The notes under the pieces were generated by a model, which saw only the letters and a list, made by a program, of their open reading frames with translations, was not told the DNA's origin and searched no databases. DNA of 64,000 bases from UBA5018 sp947463165 (GTDB taxonomy: Bacteria > Cyanobacteriota > Cyanobacteriia > PCC-6307 > Cyanobiaceae), in assembly GCA_943371245.1 (NCBI GenBank), contig CALRTY020000002.1, positions 124,001 to 188,000 of the forward strand. The letters run 5' to 3'. Position numbers and translations under genes: made by a program. This document shows positions 8,261-17,216 of this stretch, one piece after another. Within the stretch, counting starts at the first letter, position 1. Every line of letters begins with the position of its first letter.

Positions 8261-9709
8261 ATGTTTTTGCAGCGGCTCCCTCTGAGGCGCGGCTGCCGGC
8301 ACTCCGGCCAGTCTCGGGGTAGCTCAGTCGGGGATTTTCAGCGGCAGGCTCTTCAGCGGCGGCTTCGCTGCTGGTTGCGGAGGCTAGTGGTGGCTTTGCC
8401 CCTGGGGGCTGTGTCATTTGCTGGCTTGCCTTTGGCCAGCATGCCCCTGGCTGGCTTTTCTTTAGCTACTGAGCCCCTGGCCCAGGTGCCGCCGCTGCCC
8501 CAGCTGCCATTGGCCCTGCCGCAGTTGCCGCCCCTACCCCAAATAGCCTTACCCCAAACAAATTTTCCCCAGACGGCGCTACCCCAGGCTTCCCGATCGG
8601 TTCTCCAGCCCCAGCAGGTTGGCTTGCCGCAGGCGGGGCCAGGCCAGCGACGGTTAGGTGTTTGGCTCACCAATAGTCCCAGCCCCCTCTATTACGACCG
8701 GGACAGGATTGAGCGGGCAGTGGCCGAACTGGCGGAAGCCGGTTTCAATACTCTTTACCCCAATGTGTGGAGTCGCGGCACCACTTTTCATCGCTCCAGC
8801 TATGCGCCGATGGAGCTGGAGCTGCAACGGGTAAACCCCAATCTCGATCCGATCTGCCGGTTCACCAGCGCAGCCCACCGCCGCGGCCTGCAGGTAATTC
8901 CCTGGTTTGAGTATGGGCTGATGGAACCGGCCGATGCCGAGGTGGTGCAGCGTCATCCCGAGTGGCTGCAGCAACGCCTGGATGGCAGCAGCACCATGAC
9001 CATGCACGGCAAGCCGATGGTGTGGCTCAATCCCGCCCATCCCGAGGTGCGGCGTCGCTTTATCAGCCTGATCGCCGAGATAGTGCAGCGCTGCTCCGTC
9101 GACGGCATTCAGCTAGATGATCACTTCGCCTGGCCCGTAGAACTGGGCTATGACCCCTACACCCGCGCCCTCTATCGCAGTGAAACCGGTAGTGAACCGC
9201 CGGCCAATATCACCGATCGTTTCTGGATGCGCTGGCGGCGGCAGCAGCTCACGAGCCTGCTGCGGGAGCTGCGCCAGCGGCTGCAGCAATTGGATGGCCA
9301 GGGGCAGAGCCTCTCCCGCCGGCGAGTGATCAGCCTCTCGCCGGGGCCATTTCGCTTCGCTTACAACACCTGGCTCCAGGATTGGGAGCTGTGGTCCCTT
9401 GGCGGCTTGGTGGATGAGTTGGTGGTGCAGAACTATGCCTATTCAGTGGCGGGTTTTGCCCGCGATCTGCAACAGCCGGCCCTGCTCAAGGCCAAGCAAT
9501 GGGGGCTGCCGGTGGACATCGGCATATTGGCTGGCTTTGGTGGCCGCGCCACGTCGATGGCCACCGTTGCCGGAAAGACCCGACTGGCCCTGCAATCGGG
9601 CCATGGGGTGATCTATTTCTATTGGGAAGGCCTCTGGGGCGTTCATGCCGGACCAGAAGCCGGTGAATTAAGACGCAGCGGCTTCCGTGATTTATTCCAG
9701 CCGAGTTGA
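8261..9709 (+). CDS. Family 10 glycosyl hydrolase-like (GHL10) exported protein
   Basis: A protein of about 482 aa with a hydrophobic export signal (near residues 40-65), then a low-complexity stretch rich in Pro, Leu and Gln built from short imperfect repeats (PQLPLALPQLPPLPQIALPQT), then a (beta/alpha)8 GHL10 domain. Conserved features are RLGVWLTN, FNTLYPNVWSRG, a predicted acidic motif GIQLDDHFAWP and VQNYAYSV. Proteins of this family are thought to act on polysaccharides at the cell surface; no substrate is known here. A TTG at 8237 is an alternative start. Confidence 0.82.
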   Translation: MFLQRLPLRRGCRHSGQSRGSSVGDFQRQALQRRLRCWLRRLVVALPLGAVSFAGLPLASMPLAGFSLATEPLAQVPPLPQLPLALPQLPPLPQIALPQTNFPQTALPQASRSVLQPQQVGLPQAGPGQRRLGVWLTNSPSPLYYDRDRIERAVAELAEAGFNTLYPNVWSRGTTFHRSSYAPMELELQRVNPNLDPICRFTSAAHRRGLQVIPWFEYGLMEPADAEVVQRHPEWLQQRLDGSSTMTMHGKPMVWLNPAHPEVRRRFISLIAEIVQRCSVDGIQLDDHFAWPVELGYDPYTRALYRSETGSEPPANITDRFWMRWRRQQLTSLLRELRQRLQQLDGQGQSLSRRRVISLSPGPFRFAYNTWLQDWELWSLGGLVDELVVQNYAYSVAGFARDLQQPALLKAKQWGLPVDIGILAGFGGRATSMATVAGKTRLALQSGHGVIYFYWEGLWGVHAGPEAGELRRSGFRDLFQPS

Positions 9710-9723
9710 CTGTTCTGGAAGAG

Positions 9724-12441
9724 TTAACGGTCTCCCAGGCACTGGTCCACCACCTCGCGGCTATTGGTGGACAGCTCGCCGGCCCGCAGCTGTTGCAGCG
9801 CCGAACGCATCAGCTGCTGGCGGCTGGGGCCATAGCTGCGCCAGCGGCTGAACACCTTGGCCATCCGCGAAGCGGTGATTGGATTGCGTTGATCCAGGCT
9901 GCGGATTTGATCAGCCATAAAGGCGTAGCCACTGCCGTCGGCGGCATGGAACACCGGGGCATTGGCGGCCAGGCCCCCCAGCACGGCCCGCACGGAATTG
10001 GGTGCCGCTGGATCGAAGCGGGGGTGGGTCAGCAGGCGCCGCACCCGCTCCAGGCCGTCCGCGAAGGGTGCCGCCGCCTCCAGGGAGAACCAGGCATCGA
10101 GGATCACCGGGCGCTCCTGCCAGCGGCTGTAGAAGCAGTCGATCGCCGCCTGTCGCTCGGGGATTTGGTGGCACTGCAGGGCCCGCAGGCCGGCTCGGGC
10201 CAGCGACATCGAGGGCCCGGCCACCGCCTGGCCAGCGGCGGCGATCACCTCGCCATCCCCGGCGGCGGCGCGCCAACTCCACAGGCTGGCGGTGAGCCTG
10301 CGATCGCCACTGCCCGCCGGCCAGGCCAGGGGCCATTGGGGGCTGCAGCTGGCCAGGGCTGCGTTGATCGGCCCCGCCAGCGAATCGCCGAACAGGCGCT
10401 GCAGGGCCAGCAGGGCGGCAAACAGGGCCGGTGGATCGGGTTCCATCGCCATGGCCGTGGCCGCATCCTCCAGTTCCGGCATGCCGGGCAGGGCCAGCAG
10501 CAAACTCCTGCTGGCTTGCGACAGGCTGGGGTCGGCCAAGATGCGGCCAAAGGCATCGATCAACTCCTCCTCCAGCAGCGGATCGGGGCTGCCGGCGGCC
10601 CGGGCCAACACCGCCTGGCGCAGCAGAATTTGTCCGGCATCCCAGCGGGAGAAGGGGTCGCTGTCGTGGGCCAGCAGGTGCACCAGCTCGGCGGTGGGCC
10701 GGCCGATCTCCAGCTTCACTGGCGCTGAGAAGCGCCGCAGCAGCGACAGGGCCGGTGGATGAGACTGCACCGGTAAGCCCACCAGCCGCAGCCGCTGTTC
10801 GGCCTGATCGATCACCAGCAGCCGGCTGTGGCGGCCCCAGCTGGGGGCCATGGCGGCGGCCTGGGCCTGGTCGGCGGTTTCGCTGGCCAGTTGAACCGGC
10901 AGGGGCTGGCCGGCCTGGTCCACCAGCCCCAGGGCCAGGGGAATCACCAGGGGCTGCTTATGGGGTTGGCTAGGGGTGGCGGGGGTGTACTGGCTAATCA
11001 GCAGCTCCAACTCCCCGGTTTGGCCGTCCCAGTGGCGATGGATCTGCAGAACAGGGGTGCCGGCCTGGCTGTACCAGCGGCGGAACTGCTGGAAATCAAA
11101 GCGCGGTAGCTGGGGATTGGCGGCCCAGGCGCTGACGGCGGCATCCTCCATGGCCTGCACAAAGTCGTTGCAGGTGGCGGCACTGCCGTCGTGGCGCTGC
11201 ACGTAAAGCGCCATCCCCTGCATGAAGGTGGCTTCCCCCAGCAGGCTGTGCAGGCAGCGAATCACCTCCGCGCCCTTTTCGTAAATCGTGGTGGTATAAA
11301 AATTATCGATCGCCTGATAGGCCTCTGGTTGCACGGGATGGGCCGTGGGACCAGCGTCCTCTCGAAACTGGGTATTGCGCAGCATCGATACATTTTCGAT
11401 GCGATTTAGCGCATCACCATGCAGGTCCGCCGTGAAGCTCTGGTCGCGAAATACGGTCAGCCCCTCTTTCAGCGACAGCTGAAACCAGTCGCGGCAGGTG
11501 ATCCGATTACCTGTCCAGTTGTGAAAATACTCATGGGCGATGACGCTCTCGATCCGTTCCAGCTCGTCATCGGTGGCGGTTTCGGCATCGGCGAGCACTA
11601 GTTTGGAATTGAAGATATTGAGGCTCTTATTTTCCATGGCGCCCATGTTGAAATGGCGCACCGCCACGATGTTGAATTCATCGAGGTCGTATTCGAGCCC
11701 ATAGCGCTGCTCGTCCCAGGCCATCGACCGCTTCAGGGAGGCCATGGCATGGGCGGTGTAGGCCCCATCGCCCGGCTCCACGTGCAGCCGCAGGCTCACC
11801 TGGCGCCCACTGGCTGTGGTGAAGCTGTCCCGCACCTCCTCCAGCCGACCCGCCACCAGGGCAAATAAGTAGGAGGGTTTGGCGTAGGGGTCGTCCCAGA
11901 TCGCGTAGTGGCGGGCCTCGCCGCTCACCGGATCGGCGGGTAGCTCGCCGGTCTCCAGGCAATTGCCATTGGAGAGCAGCACCGGAGCGCTCTCCTTGGA
12001 GGCCTCAATGCGCACTTGAAAGCGGCTGAGTAGATCGGGACGATCGGGGTGGAAGGTGATCCGCCGAAAACCCTCCGCCTCGCACTGGGTGGTGAACATG
12101 CCACCGCTCACGTACAGCCCTTCCAGGCTGGAGTTGCTGTGGGGGTGGATGCGCACCCGGCTCGACAGCACAAAGGGCTCCGCCGGAGGCTCCGGGATCA
12201 GCAGCTGCCCATCGTTGAGCTGATAGGCCCCGGGGGGCAGGGGCTGGCCATTCAGTCGCAGCTCCAATAGCTGCAGACCCACCCCTTGGAGCAGCAGGGG
12301 CCCAGGCTGGCTGGCCGGGTTGGGCCGGAAGGCCAAGCGGGCGTCCACCAGGGCGTGGTCGGCATGCAGCGCCACGCTGAGGTCGGTGCGCTCCAGCAGT
12401 TGGGGCGCTGGACGGTAATCGGCTAGGTGCACGGTGGCCAT
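9724..12441 (-). CDS. pepN: Aminopeptidase N (M1 family zinc metallopeptidase)
   Basis: At 905 residues this is slightly longer than E. coli PepN. The M1 signature is complete: the exopeptidase motif GAMEN at 267-271, zinc-binding HEYFH at 303-307 with the third ligand Glu326 in LKEG. It releases N-terminal amino acids from peptides in the cytoplasm. The gene ends 14 bp from the convergent GHL10 gene; the 17-bp segments GAGTT(G/A)AC on each side of the junction look like a small duplication. It is followed upstream by a secreted protein gene transcribed the same way. Confidence 0.95.
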   Translation of the reverse strand: MATVHLADYRPAPQLLERTDLSVALHADHALVDARLAFRPNPASQPGPLLLQGVGLQLLELRLNGQPLPPGAYQLNDGQLLIPEPPAEPFVLSSRVRIHPHSNSSLEGLYVSGGMFTTQCEAEGFRRITFHPDRPDLLSRFQVRIEASKESAPVLLSNGNCLETGELPADPVSGEARHYAIWDDPYAKPSYLFALVAGRLEEVRDSFTTASGRQVSLRLHVEPGDGAYTAHAMASLKRSMAWDEQRYGLEYDLDEFNIVAVRHFNMGAMENKSLNIFNSKLVLADAETATDDELERIESVIAHEYFHNWTGNRITCRDWFQLSLKEGLTVFRDQSFTADLHGDALNRIENVSMLRNTQFREDAGPTAHPVQPEAYQAIDNFYTTTIYEKGAEVIRCLHSLLGEATFMQGMALYVQRHDGSAATCNDFVQAMEDAAVSAWAANPQLPRFDFQQFRRWYSQAGTPVLQIHRHWDGQTGELELLISQYTPATPSQPHKQPLVIPLALGLVDQAGQPLPVQLASETADQAQAAAMAPSWGRHSRLLVIDQAEQRLRLVGLPVQSHPPALSLLRRFSAPVKLEIGRPTAELVHLLAHDSDPFSRWDAGQILLRQAVLARAAGSPDPLLEEELIDAFGRILADPSLSQASRSLLLALPGMPELEDAATAMAMEPDPPALFAALLALQRLFGDSLAGPINAALASCSPQWPLAWPAGSGDRRLTASLWSWRAAAGDGEVIAAAGQAVAGPSMSLARAGLRALQCHQIPERQAAIDCFYSRWQERPVILDAWFSLEAAAPFADGLERVRRLLTHPRFDPAAPNSVRAVLGGLAANAPVFHAADGSGYAFMADQIRSLDQRNPITASRMAKVFSRWRSYGPSRQQLMRSALQQLRAGELSTNSREVVDQCLGDR

Positions 12442-12448
12442 GGCTGAA

Positions 12449-13045
12449 TCAGCGGGATATGGGTTGGACCGACTTGCTGGCCGCGGCGGCCCCAGGGCCA
12501 GCTGCAGCTCCAGCCCCAGGGCCAGTTGCAGAGCCTGATTTAGCCCCAGCTCCAGGGCCAGATTCAGAGTTGGCCTGCTTCAGGGCTTCCTGTACCCGCT
12601 TCATCACCTCGGCGGGCACCTGCTTGGGACAGATCTCGGCGGCGCCGAGCACCGCGGAGTTGATCGCCCCCTTGCGCAGCTCGGCATCGCTGAGGGGCTT
12701 GGCACCTATCTGGGCGATGGCACTGTCATGTTGGCCATGGATTAGTTGGGCGATCGTTTCGCCGGCAATGCCCACGGCCTTGTCGAAATCGATGCCGGCA
12801 GAGCGGGCGATGCAGACATTCACCGCGGCGATGCGGGTGTAGAGACCCATCTCGGCATCGCTGGCCGGGGTGGCGGCGCCGGGCCCGGCATTGGCTGGAG
12901 CTGGATTGGTGGGGGCTGGATTGGTGGGGGCTGCGGCGGTTGGTAAAGGGTTAAGCAATAGCGGCAGCAGCAGCGCCACCAACCAGAGCTGGCGGCAACG
13001 GCGAATCAAGGCGGACAAGACGGCTGGTGGCTGGTTGCTAGCCAT
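12449..13045 (-). CDS. Secreted low-complexity protein, conserved in part
   Basis: 198 residues: a signal peptide (LWLVALLLPLLLNPLPTAAA, near 20-39), three NPAPT repeats, a conserved-looking helical core (residues 63-145, with Cys at VNVCIARSAGIDF and AEICPKQVP) and a Gly/Ala/Pro-rich tail (GPGAGA repeats). The core looks like a small periplasmic family found in picocyanobacteria, function unknown. Both the N-terminal and the C-terminal repeat stretches are built from 15-18 bp DNA units. Translation of the repeats is in frame, so the gene is intact. Confidence 0.7.
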   Translation of the reverse strand: MASNQPPAVLSALIRRCRQLWLVALLLPLLLNPLPTAAAPTNPAPTNPAPANAGPGAATPASDAEMGLYTRIAAVNVCIARSAGIDFDKAVGIAGETIAQLIHGQHDSAIAQIGAKPLSDAELRKGAINSAVLGAAEICPKQVPAEVMKRVQEALKQANSESGPGAGAKSGSATGPGAGAAAGPGAAAASKSVQPISR

Positions 13046-13060
13046 GCTGCTGCATTGTCT

Positions 13061-13124
13061 TGATCGCGGCTGGCCCAGATCGCAGATGGTCCAGATCGCA
13101 GCTGGTGCAGATCGCGGCTGGCAA
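13061..13124. repeat. 16-bp tandem repeat, four units
   Basis: Four units of the pattern AGATCGC(A/G)G(C/A)TGG, each exactly 16 bp, starting 16 bp upstream of the secreted protein's ATG. A 16-bp unit cannot be translated in one frame, and no gene runs through it. Confidence 0.88.
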
Positions 13125-13251
13125 AGGGCGCCGCTGATGGGCGGCGGCAGCAGTGGCTTGTGATGCAGGCAGAAGTCTGGATTCAGGGCAGAGTCTGGGT
13201 TGCTGGTAATGCCTGGATGCTTAGCGGCGGCTGGATTGGGGGCGATGGGGC

Positions 13252-14418
13252 GTGAATCTGCCTCCCCTTAGCTTGTTGGATGTGAACGGGCCAAATACAC
13301 CAGCCGTCGTTGCCGGGAGTCCTGCTGATCCCGTGCGTCCGCAGCTCCAGCTGCTGTTGGTGGCTGACCGGTTTCATCTGGCCAGCCCGGATCTGCGCGC
13401 CCTGCTCCATTACCTGAACGGCGAGGAATGCGGTTTCGAGGTGCGGCTCGAGATTGCCGATCCAGCGCTCCAGCCCGAACTGCTGGAACTGCATCGCCTG
13501 GTGGCTACCCCGGCCCTGGTGAAGCTCGAACCCCAGCCCCGCCAGGTGTTGGCCGGCAACACGATCAGCGTGCAGCTGCGCGCCTGCCTGCCCCGTTGGC
13601 AGCAGTTTGAGGTGGTCTCCAGCCTGGGCAGGAGCCTGCCGCCGGCGGAATTGGATGGCAGCCGCAGCCAGAGGGAGCTGCAGCTGGAGGACCAGCTGTT
13701 GGTGCTGCGCCAGGAGAACGAGACCCTGATCGAGCGGCTGGATGTGCAGGAGCGGCTGCTGCGCATGGTGGCCCACGAGCTGCGCACGCCGCTCACCGCC
13801 GCCAAGTTGGCGCTCCAGAGCCATGACCTGGGTCAGATCGACTCCGGCTGGTTGCTGGATGTGATCCGCCGCCGCCTCGATGACATCCAGGCGCTCTCGG
13901 AAGATCTGCTGGAGGTGGGCACCACCCGCTGGGAGGCCCTGTTCAATCCCCAGCGCCTGGCCCTGGGCAGCGTGGCGGCCGAGGCGATCCTGGAGCTGGA
14001 GAAGTTGTGGATCGGCCGCGACCTGGAACTGGTCACCGACATCCCCAAGGACCTGCCTGACGTCCATGCCGACCAAAGGCGCATGCGCCAGGTGCTGCTC
14101 AACCTGCTGGAGAACGCTTTCAAATACACCCCCGATGGCGGCCAGGTCTGCCTTTCGCTGATGCATCGCACCAGCCAGTGGGTGCAGGTCAGCGTCTGTG
14201 ACAGCGGCCCGGGCATCCCCAGCGAAGAGCAGCAGCGGATCTTCCTGGATCGGGTGCGGCTGCCCCAGACCTCCGCTGGCACCTCCGGTTATGGGGTCGG
14301 CCTATCGGTCTGTCGGCGGATCACCGAGGTGCACGAGGGGCGCATCTGGGTGGTGTCGGAGCCGGGCGAGGGGGCCTGTTTTCATTTCACAGTGCCGGTC
14401 TGGAGCGGCCAGAGCTGA
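13252..14418 (+). CDS. sasA: Circadian clock-associated sensor histidine kinase SasA
   Basis: The 388-residue protein starts with a KaiB-like thioredoxin fold (about residues 30-102: LLLVADRFHLASPDLRALL, then LVATPALVKLEP), which in SasA binds KaiC. A short coiled region leads to the dimerisation domain with the phosphorylated His175 in MVAHELRTPL, then the ATPase domain with the N box (NLLENAFKYTPDGG), G1 (DSGPGIP) and G2 (GYGVGLSV). SasA relays the KaiABC rhythm to the regulator RpaA. The start is GTG 13252. kaiABC themselves are not in the window. Confidence 0.94.
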   Translation: MNLPPLSLLDVNGPNTPAVVAGSPADPVRPQLQLLLVADRFHLASPDLRALLHYLNGEECGFEVRLEIADPALQPELLELHRLVATPALVKLEPQPRQVLAGNTISVQLRACLPRWQQFEVVSSLGRSLPPAELDGSRSQRELQLEDQLLVLRQENETLIERLDVQERLLRMVAHELRTPLTAAKLALQSHDLGQIDSGWLLDVIRRRLDDIQALSEDLLEVGTTRWEALFNPQRLALGSVAAEAILELEKLWIGRDLELVTDIPKDLPDVHADQRRMRQVLLNLLENAFKYTPDGGQVCLSLMHRTSQWVQVSVCDSGPGIPSEEQQRIFLDRVRLPQTSAGTSGYGVGLSVCRRITEVHEGRIWVVSEPGEGACFHFTVPVWSGQS

Positions 14419-14547
14419 CCTGTCCTTGACGAAGGGCACCGTGGACCCGTAACTTCCAATACATCGGCGCTCTGGGTTGTTTTCGACCTGCTCTCCAGAC
14501 GGAATTCCAACGAATTCACATCTGTGAGTGAGCTGCGCTGTGGCCTC

Positions 14548-14620
14548 GCCCCCATCGTCTAGAGGCCTAGGACACCTCCCTTTCACGGAGGCGACAGGGG
14601 TTCGAATCCCCTTGGGGGTA
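14548..14620 (+). tRNA. tRNA-Glu (anticodon TTC)
   Basis: 73 nt with acceptor arms GCCCCCA/TGGGGGT closed by A, and a CTTTCAC anticodon loop giving TTC. The CCA end is not encoded. In cyanobacteria glutamyl-tRNA also feeds tetrapyrrole synthesis. Confidence 0.97.
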
Positions 14621-14638
14621 TTAAATAATCTATTTATT

Positions 14639-14662
14639 GAGCCCATTTAGGGCTCTTTTTTT
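14639..14662 (+). terminator. Rho-independent terminator of tRNA-Glu
   Basis: GAGCCC, loop ATTTA, GGGCTC, then seven T. Nineteen bases after the tRNA. Confidence 0.9.
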
Positions 14663-15184
14663 GACCTGAATATTGGTAATTCGCTGCGGGTGCCATAGGG
14701 GTAGGCCTGGGGAGGCTATGGATAGCCGCTAATTGGCCGGCTTTCGCCCCTGGGATCGACTGGGATCGATTGTCACCCAGGAGATCTCGCTGGCTTGGCG
14801 ATGGTTTTCAGGGTTTCCCTGGCGGTGCAATCCCTATTGCGTTATGACAAGTCGTAACTTTAGATTTTTCGAGTTACTTTAATATGAGAATTAATTGTGA
14901 TTTAGATTGCTATAATCTAGGGACGGCTTGTAATTGATAGACTGATATGGGCGGAACTTGGAGGGCGGTGAGTTGTGCGAGCATTACGACTAAAAAACTT
15001 TGCGATAATCAGGGCCCTCATTAGTCGCGTCTCTGCTTTGGGTCTTAAGCGGCTAAGCGACTTTGCGTTAGCAGAGGCTCTATGGGTGTTCTCTTGACTT
15101 TTTGAGCTAATTTATTTAAGGGCATTCGCTTGGGTAATGGATTCTGTTGTTGGCGGCTATTGCCATGGGCCGGCCGCAATTTTT
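14663..15184. other. Gene-free 520-bp spacer with promoter-like site and possible small RNA
   Basis: No open frame of note. The stretch is AT-richer than its surroundings. A TATAAT box lies at 14911-14916 on the plus strand, with no convincing -35 box. About 110 bp downstream lie paired segments: CTCTGCT (15031-15037) with AGCAGAG (15070-15076), and AGTCGC (15023-15028) with GCGACT (15057-15062). The two pairings cross, so they would be alternative folds or a pseudoknot. A non-coding RNA reading toward the SRPBCC gene is possible but unproven. Confidence 0.4.
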
Positions 15185-15766
15185 TCAGCTCAGCCCCGCC
15201 CGCCTCAGGGCCTCCTGCTGCACGCCCCGCAGGTTGCTGGCCAGGTCGTCCTTGAGCCTTTGCTCGATTAGTGCGATTGGCATGCCCGGCTTGCCCTGCA
15301 CCACCAGCTCATAGACCAAGGCGGTGTGTTCTTGATGGCGATGGATGCACCACCTGCCCTCGAAACGGCGGAAATCGCCCTTGGTCATTTGGAAAGAAAG
15401 TTGGCAGCTGGCTGGGTCTTCCTCCAGTTCGATCTCCACCTTGGCCGAGAAGCGCAGCCCACATACCTGCTGGGTGCCCACCTGCTCCAGGCCCACCTTG
15501 CGACCCCGACGCCAGAGCTGGCGGGAGCTGGCCAGGTTGGGGATGAAGCGACTGAGATTTTCGTAATCGGTGAGTACGGCCCAGAGCCATTCTGGATCCA
15601 GGTTGAGTCGCAACTGCACCGCCAGCCGGCGAGTGCCCTGGGGCAGCCGCTCCATCTCCTGGTGGATGGTGTCGAGGCTGCAGCTGATGCCAGTGTCGAT
15701 CGGCATGTCTGCAGGCCGGGCGAGGAGCTGGGCCAAGGAACGGCAGCTGTGTGTGCTGGGGCACAA
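15185..15766 (-). CDS. SRPBCC (START-like / polyketide cyclase) family protein
   Basis: 193 residues with the helix-grip fold pattern of the COQ10/START group: an opening strand RRLAVQLRLNLDPEWLWAVLTDYENLSRFIPNL, which is the family's usual start, a central strand region (LRFSAKVEIELEED) and a long C-terminal helix (MPIALIEQRLKDDLASNLRGV). Such proteins bind hydrophobic ligands. In cyanobacteria they are common and mostly uncharacterised. The start may be the inner Met at residue 21 (MPIDTG). Confidence 0.8.
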   Translation of the reverse strand: MCPSTHSCRSLAQLLARPADMPIDTGISCSLDTIHQEMERLPQGTRRLAVQLRLNLDPEWLWAVLTDYENLSRFIPNLASSRQLWRRGRKVGLEQVGTQQVCGLRFSAKVEIELEEDPASCQLSFQMTKGDFRRFEGRWCIHRHQEHTALVYELVVQGKPGMPIALIEQRLKDDLASNLRGVQQEALRRAGLS

Positions 15767-15844
15767 ACCTAACCGCGCTGGAGTGGAAAAGGTGGCTGGT
15801 AAGCGTTCCCTATGATCGGCCAGCTTTTACCAGGCGGTGTCTGC

Positions 15845-17044
15845 ATGCGGGTGTCCACAGGCCGTGCAACCCAGTCCGATGCCCGCATGTTCACCGTGGT
15901 GGTGGAGTGCCTTGGCGTCGGTTCCCAGCGTCGTGCCGAACGGCGGCTCACAGTGCCCTTTGCCCTGCTCCAGTCCCTGGTGGGCACGATCGCCCGCCAG
16001 GGCGGGCGGATCAAGGCCGTAATCGCCGCTGACGGCGCCGGCGCGGCCGATGGTTTGGCCCCCGAAACCACCGCTCCAGCCGCCCCCTCTGCCCCTGCCC
16101 CCTCTGAGGTCGCTGCCGCCCCCAATCCCCCAGCTGCCCCTACCGTGTCCCACGCCGACGTCCCGGTCAATCTCTACAAGCCGAAGGCCCCCTTCATCGG
16201 CTCTGTCCTCGACAACTACAGCCTGGTGGGTGAAGGCGCCATCGGGCGCGTCAACCACATCACCTTCGATCTCAGTGGCGGCGATCCCCAGCTGCGCTAC
16301 GTGGAGGGCCAGTCGATCGGCATCATCCCCGACGGGGTCGATGCCAATGGCAAGCCCCACAAGCTGCGCCTCTATTCGATCGCCAGCAGCCGCCACGGCG
16401 ACAACCTGGAGGGCCACACCGTGTCCCTTTGCGTACGCCAGCTGCAGTACGAGAAGGACGGCGAGGTGATCAACGGTGTCTGCTCCAGCTTCCTCTGCGA
16501 TATCGAGCCCGGTGCCCAGGTGAAGATCACCGGTCCGGTGGGCAAGGAAATGCTGCTGCCCGCCGACGAAGAGGCCAATGTGATCATGCTGGCCACCGGC
16601 ACCGGCATTGCGCCGATGCGCACTTACCTGCGCCGCATGTTCGAGCCCGGCGAGCGGGCCAAGAACCCCGAATACCAGTTCCGCGGCAAGGCCTGGCTGT
16701 TCATGGGTGCCCCCAAGACGCCGAATCTGCTCTACGACGACGACCTCAACCGCTACCTGGCTGAGTTCCCCGATAACTTCCGCTACACCACCGCCATCAG
16801 CCGCGAACAGCAGAACCGCGACGGCGGTCGCATGTATATCCAGGATCGGGTGCTGGAACATGCCGATGAGATTTTCGCCATGATCGAAGATCCCAAGACC
16901 CACGTTTATATCTGCGGTCTCAAGGGTATGGAGCCCGGCATCGACGAGGCCATGACCACCGCTGCCGCCGCCAAGGGCCTCGATTGGAGCACCATGCGGC
17001 CCCAGCTCAAGAAGGCCGAGCGCTGGCACGTGGAAACCTATTGA
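15845..17044 (+). CDS. petH: Ferredoxin-NADP+ reductase with CpcD-like phycobilisome linker domain
   Basis: The 399-residue enzyme passes electrons from photosystem I ferredoxin to NADP+. Residues 15-62 form the CpcD-like linker that tethers FNR to phycobilisome rods. A Pro/Ala-rich hinge (about 65-105) leads to the FAD domain (RLYSIASSRHGD) and the NADP domain (MLATGTGIAPMRTYL, then YICGLKGMEPGID), ending in the usual WHVETY tyrosine. ATG 15845 is preferred; ATG 15812 would add 11 residues. In the hinge there is a GTG codon (VSHADVPVNLYK) where a short FNR form could start, but this is speculative. A strong terminator follows. Confidence 0.96.
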   Translation: MRVSTGRATQSDARMFTVVVECLGVGSQRRAERRLTVPFALLQSLVGTIARQGGRIKAVIAADGAGAADGLAPETTAPAAPSAPAPSEVAAAPNPPAAPTVSHADVPVNLYKPKAPFIGSVLDNYSLVGEGAIGRVNHITFDLSGGDPQLRYVEGQSIGIIPDGVDANGKPHKLRLYSIASSRHGDNLEGHTVSLCVRQLQYEKDGEVINGVCSSFLCDIEPGAQVKITGPVGKEMLLPADEEANVIMLATGTGIAPMRTYLRRMFEPGERAKNPEYQFRGKAWLFMGAPKTPNLLYDDDLNRYLAEFPDNFRYTTAISREQQNRDGGRMYIQDRVLEHADEIFAMIEDPKTHVYICGLKGMEPGIDEAMTTAAAAKGLDWSTMRPQLKKAERWHVETY

Positions 17045-17096
17045 GTTGCAGTCGGCATTAACCGACCGCTGCTTTCAATCGCCTCAAGACCGATAC

Positions 17097-17122
17097 AGCC
17101 CGCCTGATGGCGGGCTTTTTTT
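17097..17122 (+). terminator. Rho-independent terminator of petH
   Basis: AGCCCGCC, loop TGAT, GGCGGGCT, then a T run. Located 52 bp after the stop. Confidence 0.95.
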
Positions 17123-17216
17123 ATGGGTTCACACACAGGGAGGCCCAAAACATTCAAGAATCCCAGGATGGGCCTGTCTGGGCCATTAAACCTGGGGTAT
17201 CCAGTTAAGGCACTCG

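Noticed and set aside
9706..10728. 340-codon open frame on the plus strand
   Set aside because: Antisense shadow of pepN, which is a clear full-length protein; high GC gives long false frames.
13183..14166. 327-codon open frame on the minus strand
   Set aside because: Shadow of sasA.
15827..17029. 400-codon open frame on the minus strand
   Set aside because: Shadow of petH; composition rich in Val, Gly and His as expected for an antisense frame.
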